Positions 12,492 through 21,863 of a DNA stretch of 28,393 bases are shown here, one piece after another. The stretch spans positions 1-28,393 of the forward strand of contig MU405450.1 in assembly GCA_022836615.1 (NCBI GenBank), in the 5' to 3' direction. The stretch is from Annulohypoxylon bovei var. microspora. Taxonomy: Eukaryota > Ascomycota > Sordariomycetes > Xylariales > Hypoxylaceae. Under the pieces are notes generated by a model. The model made no database searches. It was not told where the DNA came from and saw only the letters and a program-made list of their open reading frames with translations. Position 1 is the stretch's first letter, and the number at the start of each line of letters is the position of its first letter. The translations under genes were made by a program, and so were the position numbers.

Positions 12492-12780
12492 CATTTACTT
12501 TTTCGTAATAATATCACCATTAATCGTTTAATTAATTTCAAACTTAATAACCAGCAAAATATAAAATAAATTTACATTTAAGGTTATTCATATATTAATT
12601 TTCTTTAATCGATATTATGTTATAATTTACCATAAATTTAAGTTTAATCACGCAAAAAATCATCTGCTTTTTCGTAATAACATCACAACCAATCGTTTAA
12701 TTAATTTTAAACTTAATAACCAGTAAAATATAAAATAAACCTACGTTTAAAGTTATTCATATATTAATTTTCTTTAATCG
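12492..12780. repeat. Direct duplication of a 120-bp segment, 169 bp apart
   Basis: 12492-12611 and 12661-12780 are copies of one segment offset by exactly 169 bp, sharing tttttcgtaata, aacttaataaccag and ggttattcatatatt-like blocks. The differences seen are mostly transitions, such as cagcaaaat versus cagtaaaat. The offset is not a multiple of three, so it is not an in-frame protein repeat. The 49 bp after each copy are only weakly alike. Nature unknown: a tandem satellite dimer or a duplicated element end. Confidence 0.75.
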
Positions 12781-12785
12781 TGGTT

Positions 12786-14220
12786 AAGTCACGGCTTACT
12801 ATAATTCCAACCATAAATTATTAAATTCATTAAACTTATATTTGAAATAAATATTAATAAATATACTTAATATATAAATTATTACTTATTAAACAATTTA
12901 AGCCTTTTATTAAAAATAAACCTTTTAATTTTTCAATTACCCGTTTAATTATTATAATTATTATAATTATTATAATTATTAAAAATAAAAAAACTAATAA
13001 TTTAATCACGGTTTAAAATACCTACCATATAAAATCGCGTTTATTACGTGCGGTTAATTTAAAATAACAAAGTCAAAATAAATACAATATTTAACACTTT
13101 ATTACATACGTTTTATTACATATAACTTAATTAAAATAAAATTATTTAAATCGTTAAATTAAGGGCTTTTAAACGTTTAACTTTATAATTAAAAAACTAT
13201 AATAAATATAAAATTATTAAAGTTTAAACGTTGAAATCATAATATATCGGCTTTTTATCGGCTTTTAAAAAGTTAACAATTCAATCACGGTTTAACATTT
13301 AAAATCACGATTAAAATTATAATGGAATAAAATGAAAACAAAACGTCGTATAAAATTAAAAGAAAATTTATTAAATACGTAACAACGTAATTAATTGAAT
13401 TAAATTATATTTAATAAAAAATTTACAAAGTTCGTTAAAATATTCGTAATTTAATTATTTTAATAATAGCGTAAAACGCGAAAAACGATAAAACTATTTT
13501 AAACCAAGGATGTTTTTTATTATATTTAAAGGATTTAAAGCTTTTAATTAATTTAATTTCGCAGTGGTTAAAAAAGTATAAAAAAAAAACTGAATCCTTA
13601 GTTTAAGTCCATTAAGATAAATTACCATAATAAAATACACTTAAACTTATATAATAATTATTTTAAATTAAAAATAAATAATATAAATTACACCGTTTTA
13701 ATATTAATATTAATTAAAATAAATAAAAAAAAATATAAAAAGTATATAATAATTATAATAATTATTAAAAGCTTACCAAAGGAAATCGCGTATAATCGAT
13801 TTAAAATAACATTATTAATAACATTTCGGCGCGTTATAAAATGTTATAACTTAAGTTTTATTAAAGGTTTATAAGATTTTTATTATTTAAATTAAAGCTT
13901 TTTAATATTAAACATTAATTTTTATTTAATATAATTTAAGTAAATATAAAAATATAATATTATTAATTAAAAAACTTTTAAAATTATTTATTTTAATTAA
14001 TAAAAACTTTAAATAAATTTATGAATTTTACCATTTATATATTTTACCATAATAATTTATATATAAAAATATTTAATATTTAACGCCGAAAAGCCTTAAT
14101 TTTAATAATAAAAATATAATTATATTAAAATAAAAATAATATATTTAAATTTAATTAATTAAAAAAGTTTTATTATTTATTTCGTTTATTTTATTATAAA
14201 AACATAAAAACTTAAAATAA
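12786..14220. other. AT-rich RIP-like DNA with weak dispersed repeats
   Basis: No gene seen. It contains an attataatt-type microsatellite at about 12950-12982. A diverged direct repeat links 13021-13070 with 13775-13812, both with tacca...aaatcgcgt followed by tttaaaataac, and each preceded by an attataatt tract. A short repeated phrase tcacggttta occurs near 13007 and 13280. These could be pieces of one old element, but no ends or coding motifs are clear. Confidence 0.4.
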
Positions 14221-14290
14221 CGATAAAAAAAATGCAAATATAAAGTAAAAATTTAAAAATTTCTTAAATAAAAAAAAACATTAAAACTTT
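14221..14290 (-). repeat. Inverted, truncated copy of the 1.4-kb unit's tail
   Basis: Read on the plus strand, this segment matches the reverse complement of the unit-1 tail (about 15725-15780): gtaaaaatttaaaaatttcttaaat corresponds to ggcaaaaatttgaaaatttcctaaat. The differences are G-to-A and C-to-T. It directly precedes unit 1, so the pair of direct units has a fragment in opposite orientation at its left edge. Confidence 0.55.
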
Positions 14291-14605
14291 TAAAAAAATA
14301 AAAAAACATTAAAAGCTTTTAATTAAATGTTATAATAATTTAATTTTAAAACCATTTAAATAATATAAATACTTTAAATTTAACCGAAATTATTTTTTAA
14401 ATTAATTAAATCCCGTGGCTCGTAAAGCCGTTCCACCGCCGCTCGTAATTTAATTAATTAAATTAAGCTTTTTTATAACTTAATTAAATAAATTTACAAA
14501 AAGGATTTTATTAAAAAGGGAGCATGTCCACAGCAATTGATTAATTGCATCGTCTCTAAGGTGGGGCCTTTCAACCAATCAAACAACAGATCTCGACTTT
14601 CGAGG

Positions 14606-14694
14606 TGGTCCGTTCGCGAGAAGGTGGTTTTCGACAAGATTCAGTTTTTCAAAAACGAAAAGCTTGTCAAAAGCTGGCTCTCGCGCACGGACCA
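14606..14694. repeat. Long imperfect hairpin in the head of unit 1
   Basis: Arm 14606-14638 (starting tggtccgttcgcgaga) is the imperfect reverse complement of arm 14663-14694 (ending tctcgcgcacggacca). The loop is 24 bases and is itself partly self-complementary (tttttc/gaaaa). The outer 15 or so bases and the inner gacaag/cttgtc pair well, with a mismatched middle. Unit 2 keeps the arms but has lost about 20 bp at the loop, as expected for deletion at a cruciform tip. Confidence 0.85.
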
Positions 14695-14824
14695 TCTAGG
14701 TGGCAAGCGACCTGATTACCTAAGTCAATTACGTAATTGACTCGTTTCCACAGTTCAGTTGGCCCTGATCTTCAACACAAGTAAAAAAAAGACCCCTAAT
14801 CTGGGGGATTCAGCAACCCCCGAG

Positions 14825-15430
14825 AAGGTGGTTAAGGCGTTAGAAAGGTGGCTACGGTTGGCCAGGGGTGGCTGAACGGGTGGCTAGACGGGTGGCTAGA
14901 CGGGTGGTTCATCGGGGGTGGTTAGGTGGACAGGAGGCTTAAGGGGTGGTATAAGGGGTGGCTAAACCGGTGGTTTAACGGGAGCCACACGGGTGGGTAG
15001 ACCCGGGGTGGTTCATCCGGGGGTGGTTCATCCGGGGGTGGTTCATCCGGGGGTGGCTCAACGGGGGATTAACAGGGGGTTCAACGGGTGGCTAATCGGG
15101 TGTTTAGATCGGGGGAGGCTACGGGGGTTCGACGGGGTGTTCGACGGGTGGCTAAAGGGGAGGCTCAACGGGTGGCAGGACAAGAGGTATAACGAGTGGA
15201 GGTATAACGGGTGGATCGACGGGTGGTTAGAAAGATGGTTGAGCCGGGGGTTAGAAGGGTGGCTTAAGGGGTGGCTAGACCGGTGGTTCAATAGGGGCTA
15301 CACGGGTGGTTAGAAAGGTGGCTACGGGTGGCCCGGCGGGTGGCTTAAGGGTTCGATAAGGGGTGGCTACGGGTGGTTCAACGGGTGGTTAGACGGGTGG
15401 CTTAACGGGTGGCTAAACGGGTGCGCGAAC
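14825..15430 (+). repeat. 12-bp G-rich minisatellite, core of unit 1
   Basis: A degenerate array with consensus near acgggtggctaa and acgggtggttca, period 12 where it is regular (for example four consecutive units at 15378-15425). All G runs lie on the plus strand. Frames at 14993-15313 (plus) and 15058-15291 (minus) stay open only because the period is a multiple of three; I do not call them genes. TpG/CpA sites are largely intact, so this core was not hit by RIP. Confidence 0.9.
15003..15061 (+). repeat. Four 15-bp repeats with G4-5 runs (G-quadruplex potential)
   Basis: Inside the minisatellite a higher-order block repeats ccgggggtggttcat four times almost identically. It carries runs of four or five G spaced about ten bases apart on one strand. 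Such spacing could allow quadruplex or slipped-strand structures. The near identity of these four copies suggests recent local expansion. Confidence 0.75.
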
Positions 15431-15791
15431 CGTGGTGGTGAATGGTTTCGTCGCATGAGAAAAGAAACAAAAGTGGGAGATCGAAGAATCGAACCATCGA
15501 CCTCCGGCTAAACTCGGGGTGGCCTCGCGTTAAGAGAAAATGAACAATTAGGTAAGCAGCTTAGATAATCCAGTGTCCCTCAAGTTAGTCCGTGCGCGAG
15601 AAGCTCTTGCCCATTTCGAAAACAAGAATTCCTTGGTTTGATTGGTTGAAAGCTTTAGCGTGTACAATATTTACAATATTGACCCACTTTTTAATAGAAA
15701 CATCCAATCAAATCAAAGACCACAAGATCTTGGCGCTCCTTCCTATTTAGGAAATTTTCAAATTTTTGCCTTGTAAAATGAAGCGACACAA
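15431..15791 (+). repeat. Tail of unit 1, partly the inverse of the head
   Basis: The tail contains agtccgtgcgcgagaagc at 15587-15604 and gtttgattggttgaaag at 15636-15652. These are reverse complements of head segments 14679-14692 and 14568-14584, in mirrored order, so the minisatellite is bracketed by inverted arms. The same tail recurs after the unit-2 minisatellite with progressive RIP. The minus-strand frames at 15691-15888 and 15830-16057 show no family features and cross the unit junction; they are not annotated as genes. Confidence 0.75.
15474..15520 (-). other. tRNA-like 3' half with B-box motif (unit 1 tail)
   Basis: The minus strand reads ggtcgatggttcgattc, which contains the pol III B-box core GGTTCGATTC, preceded by a possible anticodon-arm-like hairpin. 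The T-stem does not pair properly and no 5' half or A box fits at the right distance, so this is not a tRNA gene. A SINE-like, tRNA-derived origin of the tail is possible. The copy in unit 2 (16892-16936) keeps the motif. Confidence 0.3.
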
Positions 15792-16084
15792 CTGGAGGGC
15801 CCCCAATTAGGTGCCACAATAGCCCGATTTTAAGACCACTTGAGTGGCTCAAATACCCTGAGTTTAGCCGAAACCGTTTTTGAACCAATGAGGTCCCGTG
15901 GCTCGCGGCAGGTTCCGCGGCTCGCGATTTGATTGGCTAAGTTAAGCTTTCTTATAACCTGATTGGATACATTTACAAAAAGGGTTTTACTGAAAGGGGA
16001 GCATGTCCACAGCGATTGATTGGGTGCATCGTCTCTAGGGTGGGGCCTTTCAACCAATCAAACAACAGATCTCGACTTTCGAGA

Positions 16085-16153
16085 TGGTCCGTTCGCGAAA
16101 AGGTGGTTTTCGACAAGATTCAGTGTCAAAAGCTGGCTCTTGCGCACGGACCA
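16085..16153. repeat. Hairpin in the head of unit 2, shortened loop
   Basis: The same inverted arms as in unit 1 (tggtccgttcgcga and tgcgcacggacca), but the loop and inner stem have lost about 20 bp: cagtgtcaaaag in place of the longer unit-1 sequence. Just upstream, tctcgactttcgaga (16070-16084) is a separate perfect 6-bp stem with a 3-base loop. Confidence 0.8.
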
Positions 16154-16290
16154 GTTGGGTTGGCAAGAACGATTACCTAAGGCGATTACGTAATTGACTC
16201 GTTTCAGTTCAGTTGACCCTGATCTTCAACACAGATTATATAAGTAAAAAAAAGACCCCTAATCTAGGGGATTCAGCAACCCTCGGGAAG

Positions 16291-16830
16291 GTGGCTAAGG
16301 CGTTAGAAAGATGGCTACGGGTGGCCACGGGTGGCTGAACGGGTGGCAAGACGGGTGGTTCGTCGGGGAGTGGTTCAACGGGAGGCTTAAGGGGTGGTAT
16401 AAGGGGTGGTTCAACGGGTGACGGGGGGCTCAACGGGTGGCTAGGCCGGGGGCTCAACGGGGGCTACACGGGTGGTTAGAAGGATGGTTGAGCCGGGGGT
16501 TAGAAGGGTGGCTGCGGGTGGCTACGGGTGGCTGGACAGGGGGTCGTACGGGTGGTTCAAAGGGTGGTTCAACGGGGGATACACGGGTGGCTAAAGGGGT
16601 GGCTTAACAGGCGGCTAGACGGGTGGCTTCACGGGTGGCTTAAGGGGTGGTATAAGGGGTGGTCAGACCGGTAGGTGGTTAGATGGGAGGCTCAACGGGG
16701 GTTCAACGGGTGGTTACACCGGGGGTTGGACCGGTGGTTTAAAGGGTGGCTAAACGGGTGGTTTGAAGGGTGGCTAAAGGGGAGGCCCCGCGGGTGGCAT
16801 AAGGGTTCGATAAGGGGTGGCTAGACGGGT
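16291..16830 (+). repeat. 12-bp G-rich minisatellite, core of unit 2
   Basis: The same acgggtggctaa-type array as in unit 1, but with a different order and number of variants, so the arrays have evolved by slippage or unequal exchange since the units duplicated. It ends, like the first, in acgggtgcgcgaacc. Confidence 0.9.
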
Positions 16831-17230
16831 GCGCGAACCGCCAGCCGGATGGTAGTGAGTTGTTTCGTCGCATGGTAAAAGAATTGAAAGTGGGAAATCG
16901 AAGAATCGAACCATCGACCCCCGGCTAAACTCAGGATAAAAAATAAACAATTAGGTAAGCAGCTTAAATAATCCAGTGTCCCCTAGTCCATGCACGAGAA
17001 GCTTTTATTCATTTCGAAAATAAAAATCCTTTAATTTAATTAATTGAAAGTTTTAACGTATATAATATTTATAATATTAACTTACCTTTACAATATTGAC
17101 CCACTATTTATAATAAGAACATTTAATTAAATTAAAGGTTACGAGGTTTTAACGTTCTTTTTTATTTAAGAAACTTTTAAATTTTTGCTTTATAAAATGA
17201 AACGACATAATATTTTTTTTAAAATTAAAT

Positions 17231-17294
17231 ATAAATTTAAAAAAGGAATTTTCGAAAAGGAAGAATATTTAAAAACCCCACTTTTATAAGTAAA
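17231..17294 (+). repeat. Left terminal inverted repeat of the TIR element
   Basis: It reads ataaatttaaaaaaggaatt and onward. It pairs with the reverse complement of 18053-18116 without gaps over its first 58 bases. Confidence 0.75.
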
Positions 17295-18052
17295 CCCCGA
17301 TTAATAAAATGCTTAAATTATTTAACGGGCCACTTTTTTTCGATGTATTTTTTCAAGTTTTTTTTTTTCATTTTTTAATTATTTTTAATTAATTAAAATG
17401 TTTTATTTTATATAATATATTATAATATTATTTACATTTAATTAACGTTCGAAAAAATAATTAATACCGTAATTAATAATAATGTTTTTATTATTAAAAT
17501 TACCGTTAATTAAAACGTTTTTAAATTTATTTTTCGAAATTAAATTAAAAACCGTCATTTAATTCGAAAAGCTTATATTTCTTAATAACGTTTAACCGAA
17601 AATTAACCGAAAACCTTTAAAACGCCCCGTTAAATAAACCCGTTAATTAATTAATTATTCCGAAAAAATCGCGTAATATTATTAAAATTATATAAACTTT
17701 TATTTATTTTTTTTAAACGATTTAATTAAATAATGCCTTTAAAAAAAGCGGGGAAAACTCTTAACGTAAGTTCATGCCGATTAACTTAAATCGAAGTTTA
17801 AATTAAAACGCGTTAAACGGAAATAAATTAAAAAAAACCCGAATAAATATTTCATTTAAATTTAAAATATTATACGCATTAAAAAAAAAATAATAAAAAT
17901 ATTAAACTTAATTAAGTTTAATAAATAAACCTAATTAATTAATTTTAAAAACTTATATTTAAAATAATAATTTAAATTAATTAAATTAATTAAAAATTAA
18001 TATTTATTTTTTAACTTTTAATATACCGCGTTATACCGTAAATATCTTAATA

Positions 18053-18116
18053 TTTACCCATAAAAATGGGGTTTTTAAATATTCCTTCCCTTCGAAAATT
18101 CCCCTTTTAAACTTAC
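18053..18116 (-). repeat. Right terminal inverted repeat of the TIR element
   Basis: The reverse complement reads gtaagtttaaaaggggaatt and onward. This copy keeps G (gggg) where the left copy has A, again showing transitions on one strand only. Confidence 0.75.
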
Positions 18117-18140
18117 CTTTTTTAAAATTAAATATACCAT

Positions 18141-20430
18141 CTTTAAAATCGGGCAAAAAAACATGAAATATATAAGTTTTAATTTAAAAATTTAATTTCA
18201 TGGGAAAATAATAATTTATATTTTTATTATTTAATTATTTAACGTTATATTATATTTTATTATATTAATTTAATATTTAACTTATATATTAAATATTAAA
18301 ATTTATTTTTTATTATGAATTTAATTAATATAAATTTTATAAATATTCATTTATTAAATATATAATTAAAATTGCGCTTTAAATTTATTTTTACTTTTAA
18401 TAAAAAACGGCGCGAAAAATTAAAATAATTCGTTAAAATATATTACTTTAATTATAAATAATTAATTATATTTATTTCCTTTAACGTTTATAATATTCAT
18501 GGTTTATTTTATGGTATAATTTATTATATTTATTATATTATTATTAATAATATTTAAATTAAAAATAAAAAAATTATTAAATTACATTTTTTAAAGTTTA
18601 ATTTTATTAATAATAATATTTTATTTTATAAATGGTTTAAACTTATAAACGACATTTTTCTTTTAAAGTAATATTTTTTTTACGTTTTAACACACATTAA
18701 TAATATATTAATTCGATTATTATTTATTTTTAATATTTTATTAATAAAGTGTAAAAATCCTATATTTAATTATTTTTAATTTCCAAAAATAATAATTCTT
18801 ATTTAAATTATTAAAGCCTTAAAAAGGTTTATAAATTTAACCATTTATTTTATTTTATAATAACGTTCACTTTTTATATAATTCACTTATAACATTTTAT
18901 TATATAATAATACATTTATTTTTATTTTAAATATCTTATATTATATTTTTAATAATTTAAAGTTAACTTAAATTAAATAATATATGTAAATATTTTAAAG
19001 ATGTAAAAATAAAAAAAATTTACCTTATTTACGGCAATATAATATATTTTTAAAATAATATCCATTTTTTATAAAATTAAAATAATATTATTATAATGTT
19101 AAAACTTAATTTTAATAATATAAAGAAATATTATTTCGTTATACATATTTTTAACGCGTTAAATAAATTTAAAAATATTAATATAAAAATGTTTTAATTA
19201 TATTATAATATTCCATGTTTAAATATTTCACGGGTTTTAATAAAGTTCTTTTTTGCTTATTTTATTTAATTTATTTTCATTAATTTCGTTATTATATTTT
19301 TTAATAATAATAATAATAATAAATTATATTTTATTAACTTTAAGGATGGTAAATATAAATAATATATAAAAATGATTTAAATAAAAGATTTTTTTAAATT
19401 ATTAATTAAGGCCATTAGAATTTATAAAATATTAATTCCAATTAATAAAAAATGAAAGTTTAATAAAATAAAATAAATTTATTTACTACGAATTAATTAA
19501 ATGGAATTAATTAAATAAAAACGCTTATATAATGAAATTAATTAATTTTATTTAATGTGTATAAATTAAATGGAATTAATTAAGGATAAAAATAAAGATT
19601 AAAAATACAACGATTATTTTTCAAATAAAAAATTTAATTCCAATTTTAAGTTATTTAAGAAAAAGTCATAATTATGTTTAAATAATAAGAAAAATAATAA
19701 TAATAATAATATAAAATATATTAAATTAAATATTAAAAATAACATTAATTATATTACAAGTTATATTCATTTAAATATAAGGGATAATCGTTTATATAAC
19801 GTGCATTATAACATTATATTAAAATTATTTTCATTTATAATAAGTTTAAATTACAATAATTTTTAACCATTTAATAATTTATAACCATTTTCATTTATAT
19901 TAAATAACGTTATTAAATATTTAAATTTTTTTAAATTTAATTTTAATAAATATATTTATTAAAATATTACCATACATTTTTTTACATTACATATTTTTAA
20001 TTTTCCAATTTAACATAAATATATAAAAAGTTTATTTATAATTAAAAGTGTTTTTTTTATAAATTAAAATAAACATTTATAAAAATTATATATTTATTTT
20101 TTATATTATAAAATTCTTTATTAAAAAAGTTATATTATAAAATATAAAATTATAATTATTTCGTGTATAAAAAAACATATAAATGGTTAATTAACGAATT
20201 TATTAATCGATTTATAATTAATTAATATTTAAGTTTAACGAAAGTAATTATATAAAAAAAACTTTAATGTGTTTTTTTCTTTTATAATTTTTAACATTTA
20301 ATAATTTACAAGTAATTTAAATAAAAAAAACTTTTAAATAAAATGGTTTTTATAATACGTTAAAACTTGTAATTATATAACGATTTTAATTTTAATTATT
20401 AAAAAGGATTTTTATAAATGTAATGTAATT
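18141..20430. other. AT-rich RIP-like DNA, no gene seen
   Basis: About 2.3 kb without a recognisable gene. It holds a short AAT microsatellite at about 19305-19322 and a repeated phrase attaaatggaattaattaa at about 19496 and 19565. All frames are broken by frequent TAA. Confidence 0.5.
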
Positions 20431-20432
20431 TA

Positions 20433-20610
20433 ATTTATTTACCGGGAACATTATTAAAGTTTAATTTATAAAAATGGTTTAATAAATTAAATTAAAAATT
20501 CGAAACCGGGTCTTTTAAATTCGGGGAAATTAAAAGGGCCGAAGTAAAAAAATTATATTTAAAGGTGGCGTTAAAATAATTACTTTAAAATCACCGGTTA
20601 TTAATTTAAA
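20433..20610 (+). pseudogene. Short coding-like relic, unknown protein
   Basis: A GC-richer patch in which one plus-strand frame reads sensibly for about 55 codons, including KFETGSFKFGEIKRAEVKK and LYLKVALK. It is interrupted only by TAA codons that each could have been CAA. The charged, amphipathic composition differs from surrounding frames. I do not recognise the family. To the right the frame dissolves into repeated stops. Confidence 0.3.
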
Positions 20611-21539
20611 AACGTTTTTATTTAAATTATTTAATTATATAAAAAACGGTATTTAAATATATTAATTATTTTAAAAAAACTTAATAAATAATAAAATAAA
20701 AGTATTTAAGGTTATATAATTAATTAAAGTAAAATAAGTAAAGTAATAATAAAGTTAAATTATACGGTAAATATAAAGTTAATTATAAAATTATAAATTA
20801 ATAAAAACTTTATTATATATTTTTATAAATTAAAGGTATATATTTTAAAGGTATTTTTTAAGTGTAATCGTTAAAAAAAGGTATATATTAATTATTTAAC
20901 TTATTTTAATCGAAAAAACATGTTAATTTATATGATTTAATTTAAGGAAAAAAATTAATTTAAATAATTAATAAATAAATTAATTATATTTAATTAAAAA
21001 ATTAATTTAATTATTAAAATAAATTAAAAAAATGATTTTAAAACTTACGATATTAACTTTTACCTTCATGCTTTAAGTTTTTTACGAAAAGTTATTATAT
21101 TAAAATTTTTTTTTCTTTAAAAGTAATATCGTTTAAAATAAAAAAGTAAATGTATTTTATATTTAATTTATACCACGTTTTTACATTGTTTTATTAAATG
21201 TTAATTTAATTTTAATAAATTTTAATTAATTAACGTTAAATTTTTAAATTATTTTTACCTTCGTTAATTAAATGAATTTTAAAGTTATGTAAGTTTTAAT
21301 TTAACACGATATTTTTTTACCGTAATTAATTAAATGTATCGTAACGATATATAAGTTTAAATAAAAGTTTATTAAATAATATTTAATAATTTAAAATTAA
21401 TAAAGCTTACATAAAAAAAAATTAATTACGTAAAATTATAATGGTTTATAATTTATTTTTTTAAAAATTAATTAATTACTTAAATTAAAAGTTTTTTTAT
21501 TTATTAAAAATTAAGTTTTTAAATTATTAAAAATAAAAA
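20611..21539. other. AT-rich DNA with a weak ~62-bp tandem pair
   Basis: No gene. Two related segments near 21254 and 21315 share tttttacc...ttaattaaatg...tataagttt, about 62 bp apart. The right part (about 21440-21539) may be the mutated left edge of repeat unit 3, but the alignment is too weak to place a boundary. Confidence 0.4.
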
Positions 21540-21863
21540 AATCCCGTTATTTTTAAAGGGGTTATATCCATTGTTATTAATTGGGTGTTTTTTATTAATA
21601 ATGGGTTAAAATTAAACTTTTTAATTAATTAAATTAACAAGGTTTAAGTTTCGAAGTGGTCCGTTCGCGAATAATGGTTTTTTAATATAATTTAATTTTT
21701 TAAAAACGAAAAGTTTATTAAAAGGTGGTTCTTACGCACGGACCAAATGTGGCAACCTTAATTAATTAATTATATAAAACGCTTATATAATTAATTCCTT
21801 TTAATTTAATTAACCTTGATTTTTAACACAAGTTATATAAGTAAAAAAAGACCCTTGATTTAA

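Larger units (their letters stand above)
14311..15791 (+). repeat. 1.4-1.5 kb repeat unit, copy 1 (minisatellite-bearing)
   Basis: The first of two tandem units. Order: an AT-mutated left edge (14311-14520), a head with a long hairpin (14606-14694), a 12-bp G-rich minisatellite (14825-15430), and a tail (15431-15791). The left edge aligns with the start of unit 2 by transitions only (aaaagctttt versus gagggccccc before aattaa/aattag). The offset between units, measured at cccgtggctcg, is 1483 bp. No protein motif was found. Whether it is a transposable element, a satellite or a subtelomere-type repeat is open. Confidence 0.85.
15792..17210 (+). repeat. 1.4-1.5 kb repeat unit, copy 2
   Basis: It follows copy 1 directly. 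The head (15895-16260) is nearly unmutated and matches 14412-14790. The hairpin arms lie at about 16085-16117 and 16124-16153. The minisatellite spans 16291-16830. The tail (16831-17210) matches 15431-15791 and turns AT-rich from about 17000 (tttaatttaattaattgaaag for tttgattggttgaaag). It is cut off at 17210 by the TIR element. The minus-strand frame at 16236-16457 is an array by-product. Confidence 0.85.
17211..18140. mobile_element. Small TIR element, probable MITE-like relic
   Basis: A gapless 58-bp inverted match joins 17231-17288 to 18116-18059, with only transition differences; it extends weakly to about 64 bp or more. Conserved blocks include ggaattttcga and ggaatatttaaaaacccca. The 0.76-kb interior is AT-rich with retained CpG (for example gccccgttaaat) and no transposase motif that I can identify. 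It begins exactly where the unit-2 tail alignment stops. No target-site duplication is clear, so the true ends are uncertain. It is either a non-autonomous DNA transposon or a strongly RIPed, internally deleted one. Confidence 0.65.

Noticed and set aside
14537..14740. A 67-codon plus-strand frame in the unit-1 head
   Set aside because: It crosses the hairpin, is broken in unit 2 by the loop deletion, and has no family features.
14993..15313. A 106-codon plus-strand frame rich in GW repeats
   Set aside because: It lies wholly within the 12-bp minisatellite. The period is a multiple of three, so frames stay open by default on both strands, and no start context or family supports a protein.
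14825..15430. CRISPR-like regular repeats
   Set aside because: Repeats are contiguous and degenerate with no spacers, in a context that looks like a fungal nuclear genome.
15474..15520. A genuine tRNA gene on the minus strand
   Set aside because: The B box is present, but the T-stem does not pair and no matching 5' half, D arm or acceptor partner is found.
15691..16057. Two overlapping minus-strand frames at the unit 1/unit 2 junction
   Set aside because: They span a repeat junction and mixed sequence sources; other copies do not keep the frame.
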